Virus record (IMG/VR): IMGVR_UViG_3300046532_004458
Location: 1-47,968 of that record
DNA from: a virus
Length of the DNA stretch: 47,968 nucleotides
Reading direction: 5' to 3' (one strand)
Part shown: positions 31,494 to 38,204 of the stretch, in pieces
Layout: each line of letters opens with the position of its first letter
Position numbering within the stretch: position 1 is the first letter of the stretch
The notes under the pieces: generated by a model
Seen by the model: the letters and a program-made list of their open reading frames with translations, nothing else
Database searches by the model: none
Told to the model about the DNA's origin: nothing
Position numbers and translations under genes: made by a program

Positions 31494-32400
31494 CTCTATC
31501 TATATAATACTGCAAGTCCACATCCCATAACTTATCTCCCATAACCAATAGCTTTGGTATAAGCTTTTGAGAGTTTTCTCTACTCCCTGTAAATAAAAAC
31601 TGACAGTGCCCTGCAAATTCATGAGCAAATACCCTCATGTTATGATAAATGTATCTTAAGTTCGACTGGTGAGGACCCCATCTATTGCGCTTATAGATTT
31701 GATTTAGGTCGCTTTCTACAACGATATACATATAACTATTAAATTCCCGTGCGCTCGCGAGCTCATTACGAAACCTTTCGAGGTTGTTTTTGCTTAAAGT
31801 TGATTTAAAATCCTGCTCCCCCTTTCTGTCAACATATGTATATGCATAATCCTCTCCGCCAACTGCGTAGTCGCCGAAATCCAGCTTCATTGATTCTGAA
31901 TCAGCGAAGGAAAGGGGCTGCTGCTCTCTTGTGTCTATGAAAATTTTAACATCTCGCCCCAGGGGTTTATGAAACTCTTCGGGAGCATGAGAACCAAACA
32001 TAAGGGTTGCACCAGCCTGCTTACAGGCTTCAGTATATGATCCGAAATGTTGCCTATAAATATCAATGGTTGGTAGAGAGCTCAATCTTAGCTCTATATG
32101 AGACGGGGCCAGCTTTAAATCTTTTGAGCAAATCCTCTTACTTAAAAGTTTTTTTATATAAGGGGTTACTTTATCCCCGCTTTCGGTTTGGCACCATTTA
32201 AGTAATTGCTGTCGCGTACTAAAGTCTTGATTAAAATACTGATCTTTATTTTTGAATGCCAGCGGATCTCCAGTTAGTAGGTTATTCCTTGGATAAAACT
32301 TGGTATAATATTCCGCCATAGTCAAGCCGTGCTTTTTTATATGCCTATGTAACCCCCCATCAGAGGAAAACTCTTCTCCGCAGACTTCACACTTAATCAT
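31480..32400 (-). CDS. ERCC4-family nuclease with C2H2 zinc finger and HNH-type repeat
   Basis: A 306-residue protein with three modules: an N-terminal C2H2 zinc finger (Cys4, Cys7, His20, His24); a HFGSYTEACKQAGA element (residues ~118-131) like the DNA-binding repeat that accompanies homing endonucleases; and an XPF/ERCC4 nuclease core with FIDTREQ (154-160), LDFGDY (173-178) and VDRKGEQD (190-197), the counterpart of GDxnF and ERKxxxD. The E-to-D change in ERK is conservative. It sits between the small-terminase candidate and terL, overlapping both, where some phages carry an HNH nuclease needed for packaging. It may process packaging DNA ends or branched DNA. Confidence 0.78.
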   Translation of the reverse strand: MIKCEVCGEEFSSDGGLHRHIKKHGLTMAEYYTKFYPRNNLLTGDPLAFKNKDQYFNQDFSTRQQLLKWCQTESGDKVTPYIKKLLSKRICSKDLKLAPSHIELRLSSLPTIDIYRQHFGSYTEACKQAGATLMFGSHAPEEFHKPLGRDVKIFIDTREQQPLSFADSESMKLDFGDYAVGGEDYAYTYVDRKGEQDFKSTLSKNNLERFRNELASAREFNSYMYIVVESDLNQIYKRNRWGPHQSNLRYIYHNMRVFAHEFAGHCQFLFTGSRENSQKLIPKLLVMGDKLWDVDLQYYIDRDGVG

Positions 32401-33449
32401 TAGATCACATCTCCTTTTGAAATTCCCAACACCCTAGCCTTCCAGTCGGGCATAGACTCGATTCGACCAGTCTCCTTTTTTGCTAACTTTTTTTGCATTT
32501 CTGCCATCTTAACCATCAAGACCCTTTCCTCTTCTTCTTGAAAAAGTTGAACTAATGCTAAAATGCTTGCGTTCTGTTTTTGCTTGCTCGAAATTCTCTT
32601 CGACCTGTCTCCCTGCAATTTCTGAATTAGAGACTCCATTCGTTTTTCGCATTGGTTGTATTCTTCGCTTTTGGTTTTAAGTATTTCTGCCAGGCGAACA
32701 GTTAGGTCTCTTTGGTCTTCCGTATCGTCAAACATTCTGTTTAGTTTATTAATTGCACCCTGAATATTTTTTAGATGAATATAATCCATGCACACATTAA
32801 TATATAAATTAATTTCGTCAGAGGTTAGATCGGGCTTATCCCAAGTAGCTCTAACAAACTCCGCCTCAAACAAAACCCTGTCCTCTGTACTATCGTAAGT
32901 ATTGATCACCTGAACCAATCTTGGAGAAGCTAAAAACGAACCCAGAGCCTCAATCCCCTTTTTTTCTAAAATAGCAAGCTTGTCTTCATCTATAGATTTT
33001 AAACAGTAATCATTAATTTTTTTAATTACCTTGCTTGTTGCTTTCGGGGGGGTCCATTTCTTCGTTATCGCATCCTCAGAAGCGTGAATTTCGTCAGGAT
33101 GATATTCTTCAAGAAAGTTATGAACCGCCCAAAACTCCCTACTTAACCTCTTGACTTGTCGATCTGAAAATATAATTGATGCAATCTGAACGCTATCCAT
33201 TCCGTCCTCCGCAGACTTCAGGGCAAACTCTCTTTGATCTTCGGTCAGCTCAATACCCTCCTTTGGGTAAACATGCTTTGTTTCATAGGGCATCTCCATT
33301 TCTACCAAATACGCCCTAACAGCTCGACCTTCTTTAGTTCGCCCATCCAGGTTATCTTCCTCAAACGTTGCCCTAGTTAACTCCGTAAGGTCTGTAATTT
33401 TTTCGTGATTCCCCGAAATAAATTCTTTTTGTTTTTTGCTTAAATCCAT
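32400..33449 (-). CDS. Putative small terminase or packaging accessory protein
   Basis: A 349-residue, mostly helical protein encoded two genes before terL in a string of overlapping cistrons (10 bp with the sigma-like gene, 1 bp with the nuclease). The N-terminal part contains a helix-turn-helix-like LTEDQREFALKSAEDGMDSVQIASIIFSD (compare the DNA-binding domains of small terminases). The C-terminal ~100 residues form a coiled coil (EEERVLMVKMAEMQKKLAKK). The assignment rests on position and helical build, with no sequence signature. Confidence 0.5.
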   Translation of the reverse strand: MDLSKKQKEFISGNHEKITDLTELTRATFEEDNLDGRTKEGRAVRAYLVEMEMPYETKHVYPKEGIELTEDQREFALKSAEDGMDSVQIASIIFSDRQVKRLSREFWAVHNFLEEYHPDEIHASEDAITKKWTPPKATSKVIKKINDYCLKSIDEDKLAILEKKGIEALGSFLASPRLVQVINTYDSTEDRVLFEAEFVRATWDKPDLTSDEINLYINVCMDYIHLKNIQGAINKLNRMFDDTEDQRDLTVRLAEILKTKSEEYNQCEKRMESLIQKLQGDRSKRISSKQKQNASILALVQLFQEEEERVLMVKMAEMQKKLAKKETGRIESMPDWKARVLGISKGDVI

Positions 33450-34186
33450 GGAGGGGCAGTTCTTACGGAAATAATATCTTCTGTTTCTAATATTTCTTGA
33501 GCCTTCTGCTTGAAAACCTTCTTTAGGTTCTTAATTTGCTTATATCCCGCCTTCCTCCCTTTCTCGCTGGTCTTATATCCCATAACTTGAGCGACGGCTT
33601 CTTCGTCTTTATTTTCAATATACAGCAACTTATAAACAGTAAACTGTTTCGCTGAGAGTATTTTCTCCATATAAACGTTCAACCTGTCCTGCGACTCCTC
33701 TATATTAAAAGATAGATCGTGCATAGCATGGACTTCATGGCAATGGTTTTCTAAGGTTAGCGCCATCTTTATGTCGTATGCGGATTTTTTAGTCCTTTCC
33801 CATTTTGCATAGAGGGGGCATGAGGAATCCTGCATCCCGCTTGAAGTGAACCCACAAAGAGAGCCTGAAGCTCCTTCTTTTGCTGGGCCCGATTGATTGA
33901 ATGGGCAACCCAAGCAAGGTCTAACGAAATTACTATAATTGTTCCGCAAAATATTTTTCATTTGGTTGGTAATGATTTTATTAACCCATGGCCGCAAGGG
34001 TCGAATCTGATCCCATTGGTCCCATTTTCTGTAAATATGAGCTCTTATAATTTGCTCCACATCTTCAAAGTCAAACCATGCAAGAGAATCTAAAAACCAT
34101 TTCCCCCTGCGTTTTTTTATTTCTGCGTCAATCTCGAGCGACTGATCTTCGTATTTAAGTTTTTTTGGTTTTTTCGTTGCTGCCAT
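33440..34186 (-). CDS. Sigma-70-like factor with an inserted four-cysteine cluster
   Basis: A 248-residue protein starting at the internal ATG 34186 (MAATKK). Residues ~28-87 look like sigma region 2 (EDVEQIIRAHIYRKW, PWVNKIITNQMKNILRNN). Residues ~173-230 look like region 4 (LSAKQFTVYKLLYIENKDEEAVAQVMGY, then a GYKQIKNLKKVFKQKA helix). Between them is a Cys cluster, Cys91, Cys94, Cys111 and Cys123, able to hold zinc or an Fe-S cluster. Small phage sigma factors of this size (for example T4 gp55) direct late transcription. It is the best candidate for reading the GTGTA motif. Its gene lies in the packaging operon. Confidence 0.65.
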   Translation of the reverse strand: MAATKKPKKLKYEDQSLEIDAEIKKRRGKWFLDSLAWFDFEDVEQIIRAHIYRKWDQWDQIRPLRPWVNKIITNQMKNILRNNYSNFVRPCLGCPFNQSGPAKEGASGSLCGFTSSGMQDSSCPLYAKWERTKKSAYDIKMALTLENHCHEVHAMHDLSFNIEESQDRLNVYMEKILSAKQFTVYKLLYIENKDEEAVAQVMGYKTSEKGRKAGYKQIKNLKKVFKQKAQEILETEDIISVRTAPPWI

Positions 34187-34529
34187 TAGCAGGTTTTTTG
34201 GATGAACTACGCTTTTTCGGTTGTTGTCCTTTATCAAATTCAGAGCCGTCTAGCTCTTCTAATGGAATTAGATCCGATAGCTTTATTTTAGTTGATGGGT
34301 CCATTTCTACGCTATACGACAGTTTGGTAATCTTCGGAACCTTAAATATATCTAGTCCATCTGGGTCAAAATCTTCGATACTCTCCCTCTCTAAGGGTAC
34401 GCGCTTTGGCTTAGATGCTTTGGCTACATCCGACTCAGAAAGTTCACTTCCACAGCCTCCGCAAAATTTAGGCGCACTAAGCGTATACATATTTTTGTAA
34501 CCGCATGACTTACAATAGGTAAACGACAT
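34155..34529 (-). CDS. Zinc-ribbon protein
   Basis: A 124-residue protein. The N-terminus has CKSCGYKN and CGGCGSEL, two CxxC knuckles (Cys8, Cys11, Cys23, Cys26) forming a zinc ribbon. A proline/serine-rich acidic middle follows (IEDFDPDGLDIFKVPKI), ending in a lysine-rich tail. Such proteins often act as transcription or RNA-polymerase adaptors. It is the first gene of the packaging operon and overlaps the sigma-like gene by 32 bp, so the two may work together in transcription. Confidence 0.65.
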   Translation of the reverse strand: MSFTYCKSCGYKNMYTLSAPKFCGGCGSELSESDVAKASKPKRVPLERESIEDFDPDGLDIFKVPKITKLSYSVEMDPSTKIKLSDLIPLEELDGSEFDKGQQPKKRSSSKKPANGSNEKTKKT

Positions 34530-34534
34530 AATCT

Positions 34535-34563
34535 ATTATATAATATAAAGAGCTTAAAATCAA
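34535..34563 (-). promoter_or_regulatory. Sigma70-like promoter for the packaging/capsid operon: TTGATT-N17-TATAAT
   Basis: Minus strand: TTGATT (34563-34558), 17-nt spacer, perfect TATAAT (34540-34535), five bases before the ATG at 34529. It would drive ~8.5 kb, from the zinc-ribbon gene to the terminator at 26 kb. Confidence 0.8.
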
Positions 34564-35154
34564 TTATACTAAATATCCGCTAATCATGCGAGCCTGTTTT
34601 TTAAGGAAACTCTCTGCATTATTTCCCCATTTCCTACGCTCCTTAACGAAATCCATAACCAATACGCCTATAATTTTTCCATCAAGAGTTTTTACGGGTC
34701 TAGCGAACATGCTTTTAATTCCCCTTGCCTCCATAAAGGATCTAAAGCTTAAGTCCTCGCAGAATTTGTCCGAATCCTTGCAAATAAATGTATTTTCCGC
34801 AACAACATCTTTTATTAAATAATGCATGCTGGATATTCTTATGTTTTGTAGATTTTGGACCTCCCGACTAATTCCCTCATTAACCACCTCGTATGTGCAA
34901 CTGAATTTTTGTTGACTCCTTCCAGAAAAGTAATGCTCTCCGTTATGGAACTCCAATATGTAAACCCTATCCGCTTCGGTTTCGCCCCTCATAAACTCCA
35001 GAGCAGTCATTACGTTGCTATGTAATTGAGGGTCATAATTAAAAACCTTATCCTTTCGGGCTTTAATTTTATTCTTAAACCACATACTCCCAATCGTAAC
35101 GATTGCAGAGACTATAGCTGCGACTGCGTATCCGAGCTCTAGTCCGACTTCCAT
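34564..35154 (-). CDS. Membrane-anchored GAF-like protein
   Basis: A 196-residue protein with a membrane helix near the N-terminus (residues 8-26, YAVAAIVSAIVTIGSMWF) and a basic stop-transfer segment. A GAF-like fold follows: YILEFHNGEHYFSG, CTYEVVNEGIS, ICKDSDKFCEDLSFRSF, IKSMFARPVKTLDGKIIGVLVMDFV. Membrane-tethered GAF proteins recur in phage lysis regions with unknown roles. It overlaps the EF-hand lipoprotein by 16 bp, so the two are probably translated together. Confidence 0.65.
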   Translation of the reverse strand: MEVGLELGYAVAAIVSAIVTIGSMWFKNKIKARKDKVFNYDPQLHSNVMTALEFMRGETEADRVYILEFHNGEHYFSGRSQQKFSCTYEVVNEGISREVQNLQNIRISSMHYLIKDVVAENTFICKDSDKFCEDLSFRSFMEARGIKSMFARPVKTLDGKIIGVLVMDFVKERRKWGNNAESFLKKQARMISGYLV

Positions 35155-35474
35155 GGCCCTATTTTTTCCTTAATTTTTTGTCCCGCCCAAGGCCCGCAGC
35201 AGGCAACGCATATTGTCATCACAAGAAGAAAAAACCACTTAACGGCGGTCCAGGGATCATACGATTCCTTGTTTGGCACTCCCGCAATTTGATTAAACTT
35301 ATCGACCTCTTCTTCTGTAACTGTGCCATCATTATTTACGTCAATTTTCTCAAACTCCACCTCCTTCTGAGTATAAGGGGGTGGGTTTGGGACTGGAGTC
35401 GGAGACGAAGTAAATCTCTTCAATATTCCACATCCAGACATAAAAACCAATAAACTAAAAATCAATACCCTCAT
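35139..35474 (-). CDS. EF-hand lipoprotein with C-terminal membrane helix (spanin candidate)
   Basis: A 111-residue protein: signal with lipobox FMSGC (Cys15), a Pro-rich linker (SSPTPVPNPPP), a textbook EF-hand loop DVNNDGTVTEEE (calcium ligands at positions 1, 3, 5, 7, 9 and 12), and a membrane helix AVKWFFLLVMTICVACC near the end. A lipid anchor at one end and a membrane helix at the other is the architecture of a unimolecular spanin, which joins outer and inner membranes in lysis. The adjacent holin (ATGA overlap) supports a lysis role. The EF-hand is unexpected. Confidence 0.65.
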   Translation of the reverse strand: MRVLIFSLLVFMSGCGILKRFTSSPTPVPNPPPYTQKEVEFEKIDVNNDGTVTEEEVDKFNQIAGVPNKESYDPWTAVKWFFLLVMTICVACCGPWAGQKIKEKIGPWKSD

Positions 35475-35905
35475 CGTCTCTTACTTGGTATTGCGTAAAA
35501 GCCAACAACCATAAAACACAAATCCATAAAAGAAGCAAGCATTAGACCACCGCTCATTTGAACCACTTTCCACTCCTCCCCTCCAGAAATCCAACTAAAA
35601 AATCCCCACTTTGCTCCATCACCCTTAGGAACAATGAGGCTGTAAGATATGTGAGGATTTAGGGCGTAATAAATCATTAAAAAACACATGGTAAAGGTTA
35701 TACTCATGAATAGTATTCTTCTTGTAACCTTAACAAAAGGATCTTTTGCTTGTGAGTTTTGGCTTTTAATCAGAGCATCCAGCATCTTTTCATCTCTCGC
35801 AGCAAGGGCTAATTGATCTTGTTTTTTCTGTTCAAGCCAGAAATTTATCAGGTTAGCTCCTAGTTTAATTCCTGCCCCTATTATTGTATTTAGAACTGGA
35901 CCCAT
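35471..35905 (-). CDS. Holin, 3-transmembrane type
   Basis: A 144-residue membrane protein. An amphipathic N-terminus (NTIIGAGIKLGANLINFWLE) precedes membrane segments at about residues 64-82 (ILFMSITFTMCFLMIYYAL) and 115-138 (MSGGLMLASFMDLCFMVVGFYA). The pattern resembles the '3TM holin' family found in phages and gene-transfer agents. Holins open the inner membrane at lysis time. First gene of the minus-strand lysis group; its start carries the GTGTA motif, consistent with late expression. Confidence 0.7.
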   Translation of the reverse strand: MGPVLNTIIGAGIKLGANLINFWLEQKKQDQLALAARDEKMLDALIKSQNSQAKDPFVKVTRRILFMSITFTMCFLMIYYALNPHISYSLIVPKGDGAKWGFFSWISGGEEWKVVQMSGGLMLASFMDLCFMVVGFYAIPSKRR

Positions 35906-35914
35906 ATATATTAA

Positions 35915-35919
35915 TACAC
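35915..35919 (-). promoter_or_regulatory. GTGTA start-proximal motif for holin, 9 nt before ATG
   Basis: Minus strand: AATAGTGTATTAATAT, nine bases between GTGTA and the holin ATG at 35905. There is no -35 box. Confidence 0.7.
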
Positions 35920-35945
35920 TATTTGATATAAAAATTTTAAAAAAT

Positions 35946-35957
35946 GTGTATTATAGT
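35946..35957 (+). promoter_or_regulatory. Promoter-like element GTGTATTATAGT
   Basis: Plus-strand TGTGTATTATAGT, nearly identical to the element before 4480. The next good ATG (35973) is 22 nt after GTGTA. It is divergent to the holin promoter, 27 bp away. Confidence 0.5.
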
Positions 35958-35972
35958 GCATACTGGCATTGT

Positions 35973-36164
35973 ATGATTAAGAGAGCTATACTAGAAACAT
36001 TAAGCAAAAACCTTAATACGTATCAATCTACTGTATGGTTGAAATCGGAAAATGCCCGTTTAGACGGATTTACTCCAGCGGAACTGATGCTAAAAAACCA
36101 ACCAGAAAAGGTGGCAAAAATTCTGCCAGAAGAAATCAAGAGAATAAAAGGCAAAAAGAATTAG
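35973..36164 (+). CDS. Small basic protein, unknown
   Basis: A 63-residue basic protein (start at the ATG 35973, the first in frame after the promoter element). Contents: LSKNLNTYQSTVWLKSENARLDGFTPAELMLKNQPEKVAKILPEEIKRIKGKK. The segment FTPAELMLKNQPEKVAKIL resembles the C-terminal 'xxPxexlxxGxxexVxxll' end of DUF2384/Xre-toxin-like antitoxin domains. It converges with the tail protein by a 4-bp stop overlap. Weak call. Confidence 0.45.
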   Translation: MIKRAILETLSKNLNTYQSTVWLKSENARLDGFTPAELMLKNQPEKVAKILPEEIKRIKGKKN

Positions 36165-36892
36165 CTCCATATGCGAAAAGCATACGATGCATTGGCGAGC
36201 TCACTGCTGCCAGGTGCGTTAGAAATATCATTACCGTTTTGCACCCCTTTCGACCGAACAAAGGCAATTGCGTTTGTGTTGATTTTCATATAAAAAGGCG
36301 GGCCCGCCCCCTGAGCTTCCGCGGTCGCCGCTTCGGCGTTGGTGTTGGTTATTTTGGCCCATCCTAGATTCGCTTCGGGAGCGGTAGTATTAAAATTTCT
36401 CTGGCTGTTTAAATAGCTTTCCTGCAAAATAGCAACTTCTGAAGAACCTGGCCACTGTGTGGTGATACCTATAACGTGAACCGTGTTACTATTTCCCGCT
36501 TTAATGAACGTTAGGTTTGGTGGGGATGGGGTATATCCCGCCAGAACGCCTGCCACGCCGACAGGCTGAAAGTAAATGGTTCCCTCTACGATTGAGCGGT
36601 ACGAGAAGAAACCCTCTCGAAAAATAGCCCAAGGCTCGAAGTTCGCATCCGCCCAGGAGCCGCTCATGGATCCAACTTGTGTTATTCCATTACCGTGCCC
36701 CGAACTGGCAAATATCGTCGGCCTCCCAAGAGCTGAGGCGGTCGAATTCTCCCCAAGAACCTTGGAAACGACTTCTCCAACAGTCATTTTTGCGGTTTTT
36801 CCCGAAGCTTGGTCAACAAGCAAGAAATCCGACGCAGGTACCATCGAGGAAGATGGTAAGCCGTCTAAATCCCTAACCCTTTTATTCGCCAT
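36161..36892 (-). CDS. Putative tail fibre or virion appendage protein
   Basis: A 243-residue protein. The N-terminus KRVRDLDGLPSSSMVPASDFLLVDQASGKTAKMTVGEV is typical of the segment by which phage tail-fibre proteins attach to the tail ('ixdLpala.p...D.lvv.....g.t.kvtl.dl'). The remainder is beta-rich and low in charge, with Ala/Thr/Asn-rich stretches (NTNAEAATAEAQG). No enzymatic motif. Upstream lie a GTGTAAT motif (29 nt away) and an AGGA sequence. Confidence 0.6.
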   Translation of the reverse strand: MANKRVRDLDGLPSSSMVPASDFLLVDQASGKTAKMTVGEVVSKVLGENSTASALGRPTIFASSGHGNGITQVGSMSGSWADANFEPWAIFREGFFSYRSIVEGTIYFQPVGVAGVLAGYTPSPPNLTFIKAGNSNTVHVIGITTQWPGSSEVAILQESYLNSQRNFNTTAPEANLGWAKITNTNAEAATAEAQGAGPPFYMKINTNAIAFVRSKGVQNGNDISNAPGSSELANASYAFRIWS

Positions 36893-36921
36893 AACTTATA
36901 ATAAGATTCCTAAAGAGGAAT

Positions 36922-36926
36922 TACAC
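36922..36926 (-). promoter_or_regulatory. GTGTA motif upstream of the tail protein gene
   Basis: Minus strand TTAGTGTAATTCC, the same core as before 24994, here 29 nt from the ATG at 36892 with AGGA in between, giving a normal leader. Confidence 0.45.
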
Positions 36927-37014
36927 TAACTATTGAAGATTAATAAGATATCTGCAGAAACTTTATCTGCATCCTTATTATTTTTAATATTTTCCCCGCC
37001 AAGGAGGCGCAGGG

Positions 37015-37019
37015 GTGTA
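37015..37019 (+). promoter_or_regulatory. GTGTA start-proximal motif, 10 nt before ATG
   Basis: GGGTGTAACTA precedes the ATG at 37030 by ten bases after GTGTA. An imperfect GC-rich hairpin (CCCCGCC ... GGCGCAGGGG, 36994-37015) with AAGGAGG in its loop lies just upstream. Confidence 0.5.
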
Positions 37020-37029
37020 ACTATTGTAG

Positions 37030-37563
37030 ATGAGAAAAGTTTTGCAAGCGGCAATTTTTGCGGCGGTGAGCCTAGCATTTGCTGGGTGCGGGCACATATC
37101 TCTATCTTACTTAAATAAAAAGGAAACCTTATTGCATAAAAAATTCAGAAAAGAAGGCTATGACCTATGTCACCTGACTAGCTGTGGCCCAGACGCCCTA
37201 AGCGACGCCTTCAAAAAGTTCAACATAAACAAGGCCCCTCTTCAAATAGGAATGGAAATCCAGGACAAGGACCAAGCCCACTATAGATGCATCCTTGGAA
37301 TACTTCATGATGGCTTTTATTCAATAACATGCCCGCGAGAACTAAAGAGATACATAAGGAGTCAAGGCTTTAATATAACAGAAACAAAAGACATAAATCA
37401 AATAACACAAGAAACCATCTCGATTTTCCTCCTAAAAGGAACGGATGACCTCAGGGACTGGCACTGGATCACTTACCCAACAAACTCCAAGTCAACGATT
37501 TTGAACTTTTTCGAAGAAAATACCAAAATAAAAACCATATATATATTAAACAAAAATGAATAA
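37030..37563 (+). CDS. Lipoprotein with C39/papain-like cysteine peptidase fold
   Basis: A 177-residue protein with signal peptide and lipobox FAGC (Cys20). The mature part has HLTSCGPDALSDAF, the Cys-Gly-Pro nucleophile motif of C39-like and papain-fold peptidases, and later DWHWITYPTNSKSTILNFFEE, which offers the catalytic His followed by an Asn/Asp region. It is short for a peptidase but complete in motif order. Possible roles: cleaving envelope proteins or peptidoglycan crosslinks at lysis, or immunity at the envelope. Overlaps the next small gene by 8 bp. Confidence 0.6.
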   Translation: MRKVLQAAIFAAVSLAFAGCGHISLSYLNKKETLLHKKFRKEGYDLCHLTSCGPDALSDAFKKFNINKAPLQIGMEIQDKDQAHYRCILGILHDGFYSITCPRELKRYIRSQGFNITETKDINQITQETISIFLLKGTDDLRDWHWITYPTNSKSTILNFFEENTKIKTIYILNKNE

Positions 37564-37702
37564 AGAAATTGCCATAATACAAGAACTGAGTGTAAAACTA
37601 AGTGAAGCGGAAAAAGAGATTAAGAGACTTAATCGAATGATTGAAATGATTTGCCAAGGATACACTTTTGTTAAAACTCAACTCCCTAACGAGAAGAAGT
37701 AA
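37556..37702 (+). CDS. Small coiled-coil protein
   Basis: A 48-residue protein starting eight bases before the stop of the lipoprotein gene. Residues 5-33 form one coiled-coil helix (IIQELSVKLSEAEKEIKRLNRMIEM). The rest is ICQGYTFVKTQLPNEKK. Translational overlap supports it being real. Unknown role. Confidence 0.5.
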   Translation: MNKEIAIIQELSVKLSEAEKEIKRLNRMIEMICQGYTFVKTQLPNEKK

Positions 37703-37744
37703 ACTTTTTTACTAACCCCAAACACTACAAGGAGGAAAATTGCT

Positions 37745-37849
37745 ATGGAATTACTAGATATCGCTATCTGGGCTTTCGTTGGAGCCGCCGTCGAAGCCTT
37801 TACAGGCATCGGATACAAGGTTCTCGTTAAGCTTGGCTTAAAGAAATAG
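37745..37849 (+). CDS. 34-residue membrane-active peptide, strongly translated
   Basis: A tiny gene with the strongest Shine-Dalgarno sequence in the window (AAGGAGG, 8 nt before ATG) and a strong terminator 25 bp after the stop. The peptide (ELLDIAIWAFVGAAVEAFTG, then GYKVLVKLGLKK) is a hydrophobic/amphipathic helix with a lysine-rich end, like small holins, toxins of type I systems or membrane-lytic peptides. The flanking signals indicate an independent, highly expressed unit. Confidence 0.65.
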   Translation: MELLDIAIWAFVGAAVEAFTGIGYKVLVKLGLKK

Positions 37850-37873
37850 TCCTTTGCTAAAAAGGTTGATTGG

Positions 37874-37900
37874 GGGGTTCACTTCGGTGAGCCCCTTTTT
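37874..37900 (+). terminator. Rho-independent terminator with TTCG tetraloop
   Basis: A 9-bp stem GGGGTTCAC / GTGAGCCCC (one G-T wobble), cTTCGg tetraloop, then five Ts. It ends the short 34-residue peptide gene. Confidence 0.93.
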
Positions 37901-37906
37901 ATTACG

Positions 37907-37911
37907 GTGTA
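37907..37911 (+). promoter_or_regulatory. GTGTA start-proximal motif, 9 nt before ATG
   Basis: CGGTGTACATAAG lies immediately after the terminator and nine bases before the ATG at 37921. No -35 box. It starts a new unit. Confidence 0.6.
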
Positions 37912-37920
37912 CATAAGTGC

Positions 37921-38154
37921 ATGCAGAACAGGTTCATATTCTACGGGCTTATTTTAGTTATTACCTATTTAGGCGCAATTGTCTGGAAGCAGCAGGAAGA
38001 AACATCCTACCTCAAGGAAGTGATCCTAGAACAAGACGAAGCGATTACGCAACAAAAAGAATTAATCGAAGTTCAAATACATTACATCGACATTCTTGCG
38101 CCAGAATATTATAGCCCCCTCAACAAGGGCAATAACTTCAACAGACCGATATAA
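37921..38154 (+). CDS. Small membrane-anchored coiled-coil protein
   Basis: A 77-residue protein with a membrane helix (residues 6-22, IFYGLILVITYLGAIVW), a charged helix (KQQEETSYLKEVILEQDEAITQQKELIEVQ) and a short polar tail. The topology matches an inner-membrane spanin subunit or a small anchor. Its own terminator-separated promoter motif suggests late, separate expression. Confidence 0.6.
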   Translation: MQNRFIFYGLILVITYLGAIVWKQQEETSYLKEVILEQDEAITQQKELIEVQIHYIDILAPEYYSPLNKGNNFNRPI

Positions 38155-38169
38155 ATTTAGGGGTTACTC

Positions 38170-38197
38170 TTGAATAAATTTCCTTTATTTATATGAT
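38170..38197 (+). promoter_or_regulatory. Sigma70-like promoter TTGAAT-N16-TATGAT
   Basis: TTGAAT 38170-38175, 16-nt spacer, TATGAT 38192-38197, seven bases before the ATG at 38205. This spacing decides the start: the in-frame ATG at 38193 lies inside the -10 box. Confidence 0.7.
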
Positions 38198-38204
38198 ATT
38201 TCAT

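Noticed and set aside
36933-37118. 61-codon plus-strand frame upstream of the C39-like lipoprotein
   Set aside because: TTG start without ribosome site; out of frame with and overlapping the well-supported lipoprotein start.
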